This document shows positions 11,665 to 22,762 of a stretch of 64,000 nt of DNA, piece after piece. The position numbers and the translations under genes were made by a program. How positions within the stretch are numbered: position 1 is the stretch's first letter; each line of letters begins with the position of its first letter. The notes below the pieces were generated by a model that saw nothing but the letters and a program-made list of their open reading frames with translations, made no database searches and was not told where the DNA came from. The stretch covers positions 124,001 to 188,000 of the forward strand of contig JAPTMU010000087.1 of NCBI GenBank assembly GCA_028583405.1. Direction: 5' to 3'. Source of the stretch: Pogonophryne albipinna (Eukaryota > Chordata > Actinopteri > Perciformes > Artedidraconidae).

Positions 11665-12044
11665 TTAAAGGTGGGGTATGTAATTTATTTCAGAAACACT
11701 TTTTGTTATATTCCATGGAATGCTCTTAACATCCCGATAGCAATGAATATCTTAAATGCTTTGACAAAAAATGCATAAACAAATATCACCTGTGGAAGCC
11801 GTAGTACTGTAAAAAGCACGACCAATCATCTGAGCCGGCCCGGCTAAAGTAACTGGATGGCCGACCTGCCTGCCAGCCTTCCATCTGTGCACAAACTTAT
11901 CTCGTGCCCTCATTGGTCATGTGCGCGTTCGTGTGTGTTGGAGGAGGGGCTCAGTAAGGAAGTGGCAGATTTTTTCTGGCTGTGTATTTTCAAATTCCAG
12001 CGCACTCGAGCTGGTTTCTCCAAAATTACCGACCCCACCTTTAA
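11665..12044. mobile_element. TTAA-flanked MITE, family B copy 1
   Basis: TTAA at 11665-11668 and 12041-12044; inverted ends AGGTGGGGTATGTAAT and complement of ACCGACCCCACCT. About 380 bases; a near-identical copy is at 27831-28217. It is inserted inside the LINE frame. No coding capacity. TTAA duplication and AGG ends are compatible with a Kolobok-like or piggyBac-derived MITE. Confidence 0.85.
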
Positions 12045-12254
12045 CGAGTGGGGGGATATAGTTCAAGGAGACCATTTCAATTTGAAATTCATAGGGTCTG
12101 TACAACCAGAAGAACATGTTGTATCTCAGCCTGTGGAGTGAGACGATGGAACAGTGTGAATGTGGAGCTAAAGCGATGTCCAGACATTAATCAGTTCAAG
12201 AGGAAATACAGAGAAATTATTTTCTCGAGGTACAGGGATGAGGAGGGTGTAGAC

Positions 12255-12638
12255 CAGGGGTCTCAAACTCAAGGCCCGGGGGCCAAATCCGGCCTGCGAC
12301 TTCATTTTATGTGGCCCCACAAGAGCTTGCAAAGAATATAATGCGTATTATACGGTTACATGCCACTTTACATAAGCAGGTTGCCCATAAACTACATGTC
12401 CCACAATGCATCTCGTTTTGTGACATGCGCACTGAAGAGACTTGCAATTATTTGCCTTGGATTTCTGCTTTCATACATAGTTAATTACTAAGTTATTAAT
12501 AATCCAATTCAGAGGCAATAATCTAATCTAATACATTATTTTATATATATATTATATATTTATATAGTTACAACCGGCCCTTTGAGTGCAACCTTTATGC
12601 GAATGTGGCCCGTGATGAAATTGAGTTTGACACCCCTG
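12255..12638. mobile_element. hAT-type MITE with 8-bp target duplication
   Basis: Ends CAGGGGTCTCAAACTC and GAGTTTGACACCCCTG are inverted repeats. GTGTAGAC occurs immediately on both sides (12247-12254 and 12639-12646), the 8-bp duplication expected of hAT. 384 bases, non-coding. Removing it restores the LINE 3' region. Confidence 0.92.
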
Positions 12639-13403
12639 GTGTAGACTGTATGTCTATGTATATGTGTATGTGTATGTATGTGGGTGAATGTATATGTGTA
12701 CTGTATATGTGTATATTTCAATCAACAAGTAAAGCAGATTAATAATAATTAATAATGATAATTATTTATAGATTATAAATAAATAATTTAGGGACAAGGG
12801 GGTGAGATTAAATAAATTATACTTCTTCTCACTCCTTTTCAAACATTAGATATGGGACTGTTTATGTTGCTAATGTTGTTGTTGTTGTAAATGTCACTTT
12901 GTTTTGTTTAACATGACTATGCACTGCAACATTTCTTTGTTGTTTGTAATTATTTATTTTACTTGTTCAAAATAAAATGAATGAATGAATGAATCAATCA
13001 ATCAGGGGGCACTTTGATTTAACAACTGTGTAGAAAAAGCAGCCAAACAAAGGTGTCCTGTGGTGCAGCTGACCGGATCAGAGAGCTCAAAGTCTGCACT
13101 GTTTAACTCTCCATGTACATCCAGGACACCGAATAAAGACCACTATGGACTCTAACGAGCCGTATCATACCGTGTTACTGCAGACACAATCACATTACCA
13201 TGTGTGCTTCAGATGCTGCTGGATAGTCATTATTTTCCGGCATAGATATACAAGTTTACGAATGTAATAAACCCTCAAGAAGGAAAGTCCACGTTTGCCC
13301 CCGCAGTTTTTGCAGTGAAGCGTTTGGAGTCACTTAAAGCGGGACCCGTTAGCCTAATGTAAGCGCTGCAGAAGACATTATAGATGAGACAGAAGGAGTT
13401 TAC

Positions 13404-13560
13404 CTGCTCGACGCTGCTCTCCTCACTCTTTGACCGCGGGGGGGTGCGTCAGGATGCGTGCACTATGGTTCTGGTGGGCTGTAATTCATGGCGTATGAAG
13501 CGAAAAATATGGAGGGTTGAGTGGACTGTGTGAGGGGCGTGTGGAAATGCCAGAGGTGCA
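13404..13560 (-). promoter_or_regulatory. ephx1: ephx1 5' noncoding exon and promoter region
   Basis: The coding start exon has an acceptor AG directly upstream of its 12-base leader (10911-10922), so a separate 5' exon is required. On the minus strand a donor GT occurs at 13403-13402 after the sequence gtcgagcag, and the sequence above it (13404-13440) is relatively CG-rich. This makes a leader exon ending at 13404, with the start site probably between 13430 and 13560. No TATA box was identified. Exon assignment rests on the splice consensus alone. Confidence 0.45.
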
Positions 13561-13849
13561 TGATGGGATATGTAGTATTATGCCGATTAAGAACAGTTTA
13601 GCGTCTACAGGTGCTGTAGGGATTGGGCCTCCCCACAACCAGTAAAAGGCTAACATTATTTAGACAACATTCCCCACTGAGAAAATCCTGTTTAAAATAA
13701 ACACTTTTTGCCGGTTTGGTTAACTATTTTACAGTACCCCTACATATACCCGCCCCCCCATTGCAGACAATTAAGGGTTTTAAACACGTTGCAAACAATA
13801 CCAACACAAGACAAATATATCAGAGATACTGGCTGTGCTGGGGTAAACA

Positions 13850-14432
13850 AACATTTATTGAAAATGTAACATTGATTTTCAGAAGAATAAATTGGCAATC
13901 AGGTGTGGGGGCTTTCTCCACACTGGTTAGAAAATCAAATGGTCCTGCTCCATGAAGAAAAACTAAAAGATCGCTGTGCTGAAATCCAACCTACAGCTAC
14001 ATATCCTGGATGAAGAAAATAGAAGAGACATGCAGTGTCTTCATCACGCTCATTTTCACCGGCTTTAAAATGGAAATGCAGGCTCTAAAGAAATCAAGGG
14101 TTAGGGTTTGGACATTTGGTCCTACATTACCACAACCGTTCTCAACTTCCACCTCTGCATTTTCTAAAATGTCCCAGCAGTTTACACTGAGCTTACTTTA
14201 TAGTAACACTATTAGGGGCGGGATCACAATGCCTGAAAAAAAACATGATAATAAGATTTTAAAATGGGAAATGTATAATAAAAAATGAAAATCCTGAGAG
14301 AATCAAAAATGGACAGTATTAATATCACATCTCTGATATATTAAATCAGCATAGGCAGCCACATCCCGTCTCTCAGACTCCACACTGTGCACTTTGTGTC
14401 CAGCAGGCTCAGTCCAGTGCTGCAACAGTTCT
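13850..14432 (-). other. srp9: srp9 3' untranslated region (putative)
   Basis: Minus-strand sequence after the srp9 stop at 14433-14435. A minus AATAAA (complement of tttatt at about 13854) suggests an end near 13840. Only about 400 bases would then separate it from the ephx1 start region. Confidence 0.45.
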
Positions 14433-15128
14433 TCAATCTGTGTCCATGGAACCGCTGTGCGTCTCCTTGGACACCATGAGTCTCATCAGTTTTCCGTGGA
14501 GCTTCTCAATCTTCTTTACGTCCTGGGCCTGGTCTGTCTTGTACTGTAAACACTGTGGGGATAGACAGAAGACAACATGAGAGACAATATTCAATTGAGG
14601 TGACAGAATTATGGTTAATGTCATGTACAAGTATAAGTATGTATAAGTCGCAATATCAGAAACATTATTCTAAAATGTGCTCTCCTGCCCGTGCCTTCAT
14701 GCTGCCTGGAAATTGAGGTCTACTTAATCTTCCTCGACTTCCTCAAGGCCCATCAGTCCAAGCTTTTTAACAGAAATGTAAAAAGAATACATTTAGCATG
14801 AGTTATTGTAGACCACTCATGGCCTCACTCACCACAGCGTTGTCGGTCACTTTGATACACAGGTTTCCGTCGCAGTGTCTGTACTTTAGAACCACCCGAA
14901 CCTGGACACGGTGAAGTTAAAGTCAAAGATCAGAACCACTTGAACATCTAAACATGACACAGCTTTGGCTGCTGGGCACATTCTCTAGCCACCGAGCTAT
15001 CCAACTAACACTCGGTCCTTAGCATGCTAAGCTACTTCACATGTAAAGTGTTTCACCTTCATGGGGTCTGTCAGATACAGCTTCTCTGCTGCGCGGGAAA
15101 ACTCCTCCCAGGTCTGATAATAAGGCAT
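14433..15128 (-). CDS. srp9: Signal recognition particle 9 kDa protein (SRP9), three coding exons
   Basis: SRP9 pairs with SRP14 to bind the Alu domain of SRP RNA and pause elongation during co-translational targeting to the ER. Exons (complement): 15057-15128 (24 residues, [10 protein letters not shown]...), 14833-14901 (23 residues, [15 protein letters not shown]...), 14433-14552 (39 residues, [17 protein letters not shown]...). All junctions are GT-AG in phase 0 and the total of 86 residues equals the human length. The start ATG (15128-15126) is chosen because it precedes the conserved QTWEEF and gives the exact family length. Upstream DNA is AT-rich and the transcription start is not evident; an untranslated 5' exon farther up is possible. 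It sits just upstream of ephx1 on the same strand, as in other vertebrates. Confidence 0.97.
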
Positions 15129-15259
15129 TATCAACAAAGTACAGTGGCTATTTTTTATAATTATAATAAAACAGTAATATTGTTCTGAATGTGTCGACAG
15201 CTCTGCTAACAGAAGACCACATCAGCACTAGTGTGAACACAGCCAATCATATTCAAGAG

Positions 15260-15375
15260 AATCTCCTCCTTCTTCTTCTTCTTCTTCTTCTTCTTCTTCT
15301 TTTGGTTTAATGGCGGTCTACAACCCAACGTGTAAAGGTGCATGCTGCCACCTACTGTACCGGAGTGTGTCAAGA
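15260..15375. repeat. CTT microsatellite joined to a dispersed 3'-end repeat
   Basis: (CTT)n at about 15266-15301 followed by ggtttaatggcggtctac and gccacctactgtaccgga. A related stretch (gtgcattaccgccaccctac) is at 22051-22085. The arrangement looks like the complement of a retrotransposon 3' tail. Confidence 0.6.
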
Positions 15376-15790
15376 CTGAAAGACAATTTATTTAAATTTT
15401 CAAATTAAAGGAAACGTTTAAAAAATAAATAATAATTCTACTAAATAAAGCCCTTTTAGTGGAACTTCTCCCAGCTCCACTTGGACCAAACATAATCTCT
15501 TCTGGGGTTAACGTTTCAAAATAAAAGCTACCCATGTATTGTGAAGTTTCTTGTATTGTTGAGGAATATTGAATAGTGAATACAAATCAAACATATGGCT
15601 GACTTATTTGGTAAATCTAATTGTGTGTTTTTGAACCGCTTATCTATGGAATGCCATTCAAGCCTAAATTAAATAAATACTTACATAAATACTTAAATAA
15701 ATACATATATCAATAAATATGCCTATGAAATAAATATGGTTATGAAATAAATAAATGAGGCAATAAATATATAAATGTATGTAATGTGTG

Positions 15791-15957
15791 TATTTATTTC
15801 AAGGGACTTTTATTTCATAATGCCACATTTATTAATTTCAAGAGACTTTTATTTCATAATGCCACATTTATTAATTTCAAGAGACTTTTATTTCATAATG
15901 CCACATTTATTAATTTCAAGGGACTTTTATTTCATAATGCCACATTTATTAATTTCC
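15791..15957. repeat. 39-bp minisatellite, four units
   Basis: Units containing ttcaagagacttttatttca and taatgccacatttattaat, nearly identical. The period is 13 codons, so two frames stay open through it; this is not coding evidence. Confidence 0.9.
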
Positions 15958-16071
15958 ATTTCTTATATTCAAATGAACGGGGCGTGGTTACATCACAGAT
16001 CCAGACCAAAGCAACAGCACCACAACACTGACTCACAAGCTGTGGTTGCAGTCGAATAGTCCAAAAATCAG

Positions 16072-16142
16072 CTCGTATCCTATCCACTATTCCTTGACCT
16101 CTGTGTGAAATGTCACAGGGTTAAGGGATAGTGGATAGGAGA
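16072..16142. repeat. Hairpin of a TATCC-rich inverted repeat
   Basis: tatcctatccactattcctt at about 16077 is complementary to aagggatagtggatagga at about 16123, separated by roughly 28 bases. Stem of about 18 pairs. Confidence 0.7.
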
Positions 16143-16685
16143 ATTCAAAAGGCCTTAGGAGAAGAGACTACAGTGCTTTGAGAATCCGACTGCACTTTCA
16201 CTATCCGACGTATTTATGATGCGCCAGTCGACGTCATAAATGGGGGGAAACAACAGTTTTCTATACAGCGAACTACATGGATGTATGATAAGAACAGTGG
16301 ACTACTGTAAACTCATCTAGATATACTGCACCGTTCTCTGATGGTGTTGTTTTATGCTTTATGAACGGGGATAACAGAGAAACAAATATTTTTCATGACC
16401 AATGTTGGAATTTAAATTAAAAAGTAAAGTGAAACGTATGCTTGTCACCCTCCGGTCCACACGTATTAATCCACATGAATCCCAATACGTATGATTGTAT
16501 GAAAATATCTTAAAATAAATACAAATGTATTTATTATAAACGTGTTAGTCCTTAACCTATCACTGTGTATATCACCATTAAAACATCTTTTAAAAGTTTA
16601 AGAAACCCCACACAGCTGACTGAACTAATTAAACACTATTAAATGTTGACTTTATTTGATAATTTCAGTAAAAAGGTAACGTTCA

Positions 16686-17677
16686 TATTATTATAGTGTT
16701 GAACGTTCAAAACAAAGCACTTCGGCAAGTTACCACATCAAAATGCGTAATAAGCACCGTAACTTTCATGATACTAATTTATCGGTCATAATCGGTTGTT
16801 TCCGTGAACGGCCGAATGTTGTGTGACGGCAAATGCTGCATTGTGGGGCAGCATTTTCTCAAACCTCCTTTCCTATCATCTAGAGAGCAGGGGTGTCAAA
16901 CTCAAATACACAGTGGGCCAAAATTAAAAAATGGGAACTAGTCGAGGGCCGGACTGGTTCAATGTTTATTGCAAAACTTATTGAAATGAGTGTGTTGCAC
17001 ATATTAAACCTGGGACTAACAAAGCTTAAATTATTGCCTATAAAAACAAAACATTAAATAATCAGTTGCATTCATTTCTTATGGCTCTATCTGCAGCTTT
17101 TCCTCAGTCATTTCTTATGATTACATTTTTCCACAGGCCAACAGCAGCTTCAAAAAAACAATTTCCCTCAAAGAAAAAACCAAACATGCCCTATTGTCTC
17201 AAGAAAGAAAGTGCAGAAGGAAACATCCATTGAAACTCAGTGTGCTGCTCTGTGATGCTAGTTCAGATACTTGGCATCTCATCTTGGGTGCAAGGTCATC
17301 AATGTTTGGACTCAGGCTCTGAGCTGAGGAAACCCTCAGGATTGAGTGAAGGTGTGCGCGCAATTTACCGGCGGGCCAGATCTAATAGTAATTAGAAATT
17401 ATCCTGCGGGCCGAAATTAAATCCACCAAGGGCCTGATTTGGCCCCCGGGCCTTGAGTTTGACACATGTGATCTAGAGAATTTGAACAGCTCTTATCATG
17501 GCTGCCACTAAGGTACTTCCGGGTCATTGCACTTCCTAAACTAAACTGACAATTTGACTGCAGCCTTAGATTATGACCGATAAATTAGTATCTTTAAAGT
17601 TAAGGTGCTTATTAAGCATTTTAAAACGGATGTGGTAACTTTAGCTTTGTTTTGAACGTGCATCACTATAATAATGA
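16686..17677. mobile_element. Palindromic element with a hAT in its centre
   Basis: 16686-16792 is the approximate reverse complement of 17568-17677; shared blocks include gaacgttcaaaacaaagc, aataagcacc and actaatttatcggtcat. The arms are about 108 bases with scattered differences. The centre holds the hAT copy at 16887-17470. No coding frame; family unknown. Confidence 0.65.
16887..17470. mobile_element. hAT-type non-autonomous element
   Basis: Starts CAGGGGTGTCAAACTC; the right end GAGTTTGACACATGTG is its inverted, partly decayed counterpart. ATCTAGAG lies directly after the right end and, offset by two bases, before the left end. Same terminal family as the element at 12255. 584 bases, no transposase. 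Confidence 0.75.
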
Positions 17678-18084
17678 AAAGGTGAAATATATCGCTCTAA
17701 TCTCTCGTGTTTCACCGCGGCTATCAGCTGTGTTTACTCGCATCATTCAAACAAGACGCGCTGGCCAGGCGGCGGGGCTTATATCCATGTAAATACTATG
17801 GTAGATACCAACGACAACAACATTAACATATTTTACTGAGATTTAATTGTAATACACGTTTAAAAATGATGCCAAAGTAAAAACATACTGATACGGGTTA
17901 GTAAAAACCATGAATTAATGCTTTGAGAAGTGTGCAGACAAGACAGCAGGCGAAAAACCTTTTAAAATGCGTGTGTTCTGAATGGAGATCGGATCGATCA
18001 GGCCAAGCTAACGTTGTATCTGCTCCATCCACACTCACAACAACATGATCAGTGTTAGGCAAATTACTTCCAAAATGTAATATA

Positions 18085-18937
18085 TAGGGATGCACGATAT
18101 TGGTTTTTTGAAACCGATACCGATAACTTCCTGCTTCTCAAGACCGATACCGATACCGATAACCGATAATAATATAATATATATATTAAATGTACCTGTA
18201 GTTTTTGCACACCTGGTGGTAAAAAAGAGACAAGTAGTGAGCCAATGACATGAGCATTACTACTATGAACAAAACAAAGCCAAGAACAGTTTTGACTCTT
18301 CAAAGTGACCATATTTATTTTCCCAAATAAAGTTCTTGCCTTTTTCAAAAGCCTCGTCGATAGGTAAAAGCCCCGGTGCCTTTGCAGCTGGCTTTGGATT
18401 CGCCGCTAGTTTAGCAGCGCAGGCGTCTTCGTACGCTTTTAACACACCATCGTAGCGATGGCGATGTTTCAGGTGACTAATCAGGTTGGAAGTATTATAG
18501 CTCGTTGCCTTTTTCCCTCCTCGTGGAACTTCTGCATTGCATTTGTTAATACAAATAGCAAGCGAACTATCTAACTCTGAAACTTTGAAATAGTCCCATA
18601 CTACCGACTATATGTTTGTTTACTGTCCTGGCTTCACGGCCGCACACCATTTACGTCACAGCCAGGCATGAGTTAGGGAGCGCTGGATTTGTGAAAAACT
18701 CCCCTCTTCCTAAACCACTAATACCACAGTACTGGCAAAACGGGAGGAGCCGAGTGAAAAACTGGCGCCCCTCATCCCAATCCACCCACACCGCAGTATT
18801 TTTTCTTTTTTTTTACTCCAAAAATATATTGTATATTATCGGGGCTATTAATACTTGTATCGGATTTATCGGGATGATGTCATAATTCCTAATATCGGAC
18901 CGATAATTATCGGGCCGATAATTATTGTGCACCACTA
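18085..18937 (-). mobile_element. Nested hAT-type element with GTAATATA target duplication
   Basis: Ends TAGGGATGCACGATA and TATTGTGCACCACTA are inverted repeats. GTAATATA is present at 18077-18084 and 18938-18945. 853 bases, rich in CCGATA motifs near both ends. On the minus strand it retains part of a BED-type zinc finger. It interrupts the outer element about 35 bases from that element's terminus. Confidence 0.9.
18340..18550 (-). pseudogene. BED zinc-finger remnant of hAT transposase
   Basis: Minus-strand reading gives a Cys-x3-Cys (CINKC), a SYNTSNLISHLKHRHRYD segment with the paired histidines of a BED finger, then after a one-base shift LKAYEDACAAKLAANPKP. BED fingers lie at the N-terminus of many hAT transposases and bind terminal DNA. 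The catalytic domain is absent. Confidence 0.6.
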
Positions 18938-20839
18938 GTAATATATTACATTTTACTTATTACTGTCTTTAGAAAGTAATAAGTTACATTACAATCTTAC
19001 TGTCTCTGAAATGTAATGAGTTACACTACTTTAGTTACTTTTTAGTTAATTTCACCAAAATAACCACAAAAGAATGGCTAGGTATTTTAAATGCTTGTAG
19101 TTTAGTGCAGCTCATTATACATCCAGTGAAGCGCAATGTGGTATAGCATAACAACTGTGTGGGCCCTTAAGGCTACTAACAACTTGTATTACACGGCTTA
19201 GTTGAATACTCGATTCTGATTGTAACTTCTTAACATGTGACACGTTGTTAATACAGTACAGACCACTGTCAAGGACTATAATGAAGGTTGCTAAGGAGGA
19301 TCAAGAAAGAGAAAGGAAAAGAGGTTAAAAGACGGAGCGCTGGACATCAGATAAATCACCAGAAGAAGGCAGACAGGAAGTGAACAATAACAGGACACGG
19401 AATGGGCTCTGTATTTTGTTTAGTATATGGCCATGTACAGGCCCGGTTCCAGAACAAAATGACTCAGGGTGCCTCTGAGATTACAGGGGGCGCAGCAGTA
19501 GCAGGTTTACATGAGCAATAGTGGCCGGCAACAGCAATGAAAAATAGCATTGATGGTCCCCAATGAACAGATTATGGCATTTGTTATGTTTTGAAACCAA
19601 GCAAGTGAGAAAATTTCAAGTGAGTTAAAAGTGCAATCCTGAAATATTTCATCCAGTCCAAAGTGGACTATGGCAAAGAAAAGCACAAAAGCTTCAAAGC
19701 TACTGATAAAACAAATGAGAACATATTTTAAATCAAGGCAAATATGATTTAAACCAGCTCATGGTTTGAAATGGCAAACATTGAAAAGCAAAAGTATTAT
19801 TAAAACCATGTACTAAATCATCACCTTGGTCCCATCATATACTCTGGGAAGAGAATATTTACTGTGCTTGAAAACTGGATCACATCTTCCTGTGAGGTTG
19901 ACTTTGTGACCTGGAGAACATTTCAGCTGCAACATCAGCTTGTTGATAAGCTTGGGATATGAGATCTTTTTGTAGGCATTCGTGGTGAAGGCATCTGTGC
20001 TATTGTGTGCATTATGTTTGACCCAACATTTCTACAGGCATGGCAGAATATGGCACTATTTTCACATGAATATTCTAGCCCTTGTCTATTTGTATGCCAC
20101 GAGCTGCAAAATGACCGCTTATAACCCCACTGTACAGGCGGGTACTCGTTTAGATATACCTAGGCAGGCTCTGTTTTGCCGTGGTATCCTGGCACCTGCG
20201 GGCCGCAGAGGGTCGGCGTAGTTTCTGGCGACGAAGACTGCTGCTCCGGGGGCGAGGGCGGCGAGTCAGGCGGGAGTAAGCTATAGTGTCCACAACGGAG
20301 GGTAACGTGATGTCCCCATCTGGCCTGTTGCTACTGTCTGCAGTAGATGCAGTGTTGCTGGCGTTTAGTGATGGTTGCTTTAACCATTCTCGTATAAATG
20401 ATTATCCACAGATGTGTGTCACTGCTGTGGAAGCACTTTGGAAATTATGCACGCGCAGCGGAGACGGTCACGCGCACCTGACACAATTTGTTGTTTGTAT
20501 TTTTCGCTCCGTTCTCTTTTTGAATGGTTGCATAACATTCAACTGCCCCGAAGATCCCGACGCTAAGCCTGAAGGGTAAACACCAGGTTTACTAATCTAC
20601 CCGCACAATTTGTCTCTGGTGTTGGAATGTCTCGCTATGTTAGTACATTCTTAAAAAACAAAACACCATTTCATTTCGGGTTAAGATGTGTTGTAACTGC
20701 GTTACTGAGCATTGTAACGGGTAATATATTACCCACATTTCATTAGTAATGCGTTACATTACTTCGTTACAGCAAAAAGTTATATATTACTGTAACTCCG
20801 TTACTTTTGTAACGCGTTACACCCAACACTGAACATGAT

Positions 20840-21299
20840 ACAGACACAGATACAACAGTATTCCCCATGACACAGGCAGTCTGTGGTTTGTACTTGTTTA
20901 ACTTTTGTCCAGTTTCTGAACAGATATGAGGAGCTGTGAGCTCTGAGGGCTAACAGCTAACGGCAGATGTTTTGGTTTTCTAATTCAACGTCAGTGACGG
21001 CAGGCTGAGATCTTCACCGCTGATTGGCTACCGCGAGAACGCGCTGCGCGAATTTGACGCTTGAGTTGAAAAAATTGAACTCGAGCGGTTCTCGCGACCC
21101 CCCTTCAATCGCCTCAATCGTGCCGCGGCATTCGCGTCAACCGCTTCTTGCCCGCCACCGGAGCGAATTTGCATCTGTCCTCGTCTTTGCATTCACCTTA
21201 CATCGCGCTGCCCCCAAAAATCGCATCGCGTCCGGTGTGAACGCAGCATTACACTCGTGTTTTTTTATGTCAAAATAAACAACATAGTTGGCATCCAGC
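20840..21299. other. Repeat-like GC-richer intergenic DNA
   Basis: Contains gcgagaacgcgctgcgcg and a later gtgtgaacgcagcattacac, wording common in teleost interspersed repeats, but clear ends are not visible. No gene. Confidence 0.35.
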
Positions 21300-22048
21300 T
21301 TAAAGATCTTCTATCATGCTATTTTTAGGCATATATTATGGGTGTCAGATATATACAATATATAAAAAACATGTCTATGATGTGTTTTGCTAAAAAATAC
21401 CAAACAGATCATGCATTTTAGACATCCCTCATATCCCTCTATTTCAGCCCTGTTAGAGAAGTGCGTATTCTGGGTCAGTAGCTGCTGGCCCCGCCCCCTT
21501 TGGAGCCACATGCATCAGAGCTGCAGAGAGAAGAGAAGGCTGATAACTCAACAGATTCTCAGCTAAATGCTGCTGTGATTAAATGCCACATCATGTTCCA
21601 AACCAATTCAAGGATTATTTCTGAAACAGTATGGAGCTCAAATGCTTTTTCTCCACAAGGGTTTACCACAAGGTGAGTTCCTTTTTTTATATCCCGCTTT
21701 TTTACACATAGGCTACTCTCTCCAGTACAGGTTAGCTCTGAGTGTTAGCCATGCTTGCTAATGTAAACAAAGACCACATTACGTCCAAAACACGTCGCGC
21801 ATTGTTTCTGATAGCAACGTTTCTGATTGGGCCGTGGGTGTAAAGCCAGCCCACATTTCCGATATAACGTCATATCGGACGCAAATCTGGATCAGCCCCG
21901 TTGTACCAGCTTTTTAGAGATTTGGTTACGGAGGAAAAGAGAGAGGTTTTGTTTTCTGACACTTTGGGAGTTCCCTGACACACCGGGGACACATATTTAT
22001 GTATACAAGACATCAAAAAGAGCATTTAGCATGATAGGAGACTTTTAA
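21300..22048. mobile_element. TTAA-flanked MITE, family A copy 3
   Basis: TTAA at 21300-21303 and 22045-22048. Ends AGATCTTCTATCATGC and GCATGATAGGAGACTT. 749 bases; internal blocks (gttagctctgagtgttagc, cgtcatatcgg, gagatttgg) match copy 2. Confidence 0.8.
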
Positions 22049-22119
22049 TGGTGCATTACCGCCACCCTACTGTTCCGGAGTGTGGATCATGCATTAGGTG
22101 TACATTCTAAATCCCTTTA

Positions 22120-22226
22120 AAATAATAATAATAATAATAATAATAACAATAATAATAACAATAATAATAATAACAATAATAATAACAATAATAATAATAA
22201 CAATAATAATAATAATAATAATAATA
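22120..22226. repeat. AAT microsatellite with AAC interruptions
   Basis: Uninterrupted trinucleotide array of about 35 units with several aac variants. Confidence 0.97.
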
Positions 22227-22762
22227 CAAATAATCCTACTACAGAACATAATACCAATAAATTAATCACACCTCCATCCTATGAAAAAAATCCCTTTCCC
22301 ATTCCCATTCCCCTCAAGAACAGCGTGCTAATGTACTCGCTAATTTATGCTGAGTAGCATACTCCTTTTTAATTGACATCATGTATTCCTAACTCCTTAA
22401 AATGTGTTACATTCTGCATCTCAGTTCTACATGCTCTACTGATTCCTCCTCTTGATATTCCTCACACAATCCTGTCTGGTGTTTTCCTATCAATCTGAAT
22501 GTATTGTTTAGTGAGCAGTGCCCCAATCTCAACATAGTCAACACGGTTTCTTCTCTCCTATAACCACTACACAGGTGGGAAGTAACTTAGTACATTTACC
22601 CAAGTACTGTACCTATGTATAATTTAGAGGTACTTGTACTTTACTTGAGTATTTTACTTTGAGTAAATTCACAAGCTGCCCTGCAAAGTCATTCAAACTA
22701 GCTGCACCTTTACCAGCTTTGATAAAACTTTAATGCATCAATAATTATAAAACATATCATAT

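Larger units (their letters stand above)
11405..13005 (+). mobile_element. 3' end of a non-LTR retrotransposon (L2/Rex1-like), with two nested insertions
   Basis: Before 11665 one frame reads SVYILQKEAIRIIHNAKYLD and SKLLKCTDLVEFQTAQIMFK. After 12044 the same protein resumes with SACGVRRWNSVNVELK and DINQFKRKYREI. These are the C-terminal reverse-transcriptase region of L2/Rex1-type fish LINEs. A typical 3' UTR (tacttcttctcactccttttc at about 12820) and an ATGA/ATCA microsatellite tail (aatgaatgaatgaatcaatc at about 12975) follow. The two gaps are a 380-bp TTAA-flanked MITE and a 384-bp hAT-type MITE. Stops make the LINE inactive. It lies in the ephx1 5' intron. Confidence 0.8.
18050..20831. 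mobile_element. hAT-type element with AACATGAT target duplication (outer layer)
   Basis: Left end CAGTGTTAGGCAAATTACTT at 18050; right end gttacacccaacactg to 20831. The 8 bases AACATGAT occur at 18042-18049 and 20832-20839, a perfect hAT-length duplication. Inside the left end a second hAT (18085-18937) is inserted. The internal 2 kb has only short frames and no recognisable transposase. The aacgcgttac-type end resembles the end at 40700-40880. Confidence 0.88.

Noticed and set aside
15786..16059. Repeat protein from the 39-base array
   Set aside because: Period is a multiple of three and two frames are open at once; no gene context.
20286..20579. 97-codon frame inside the outer hAT
   Set aside because: No transposase motif recognised; it lies in an element otherwise full of stops.
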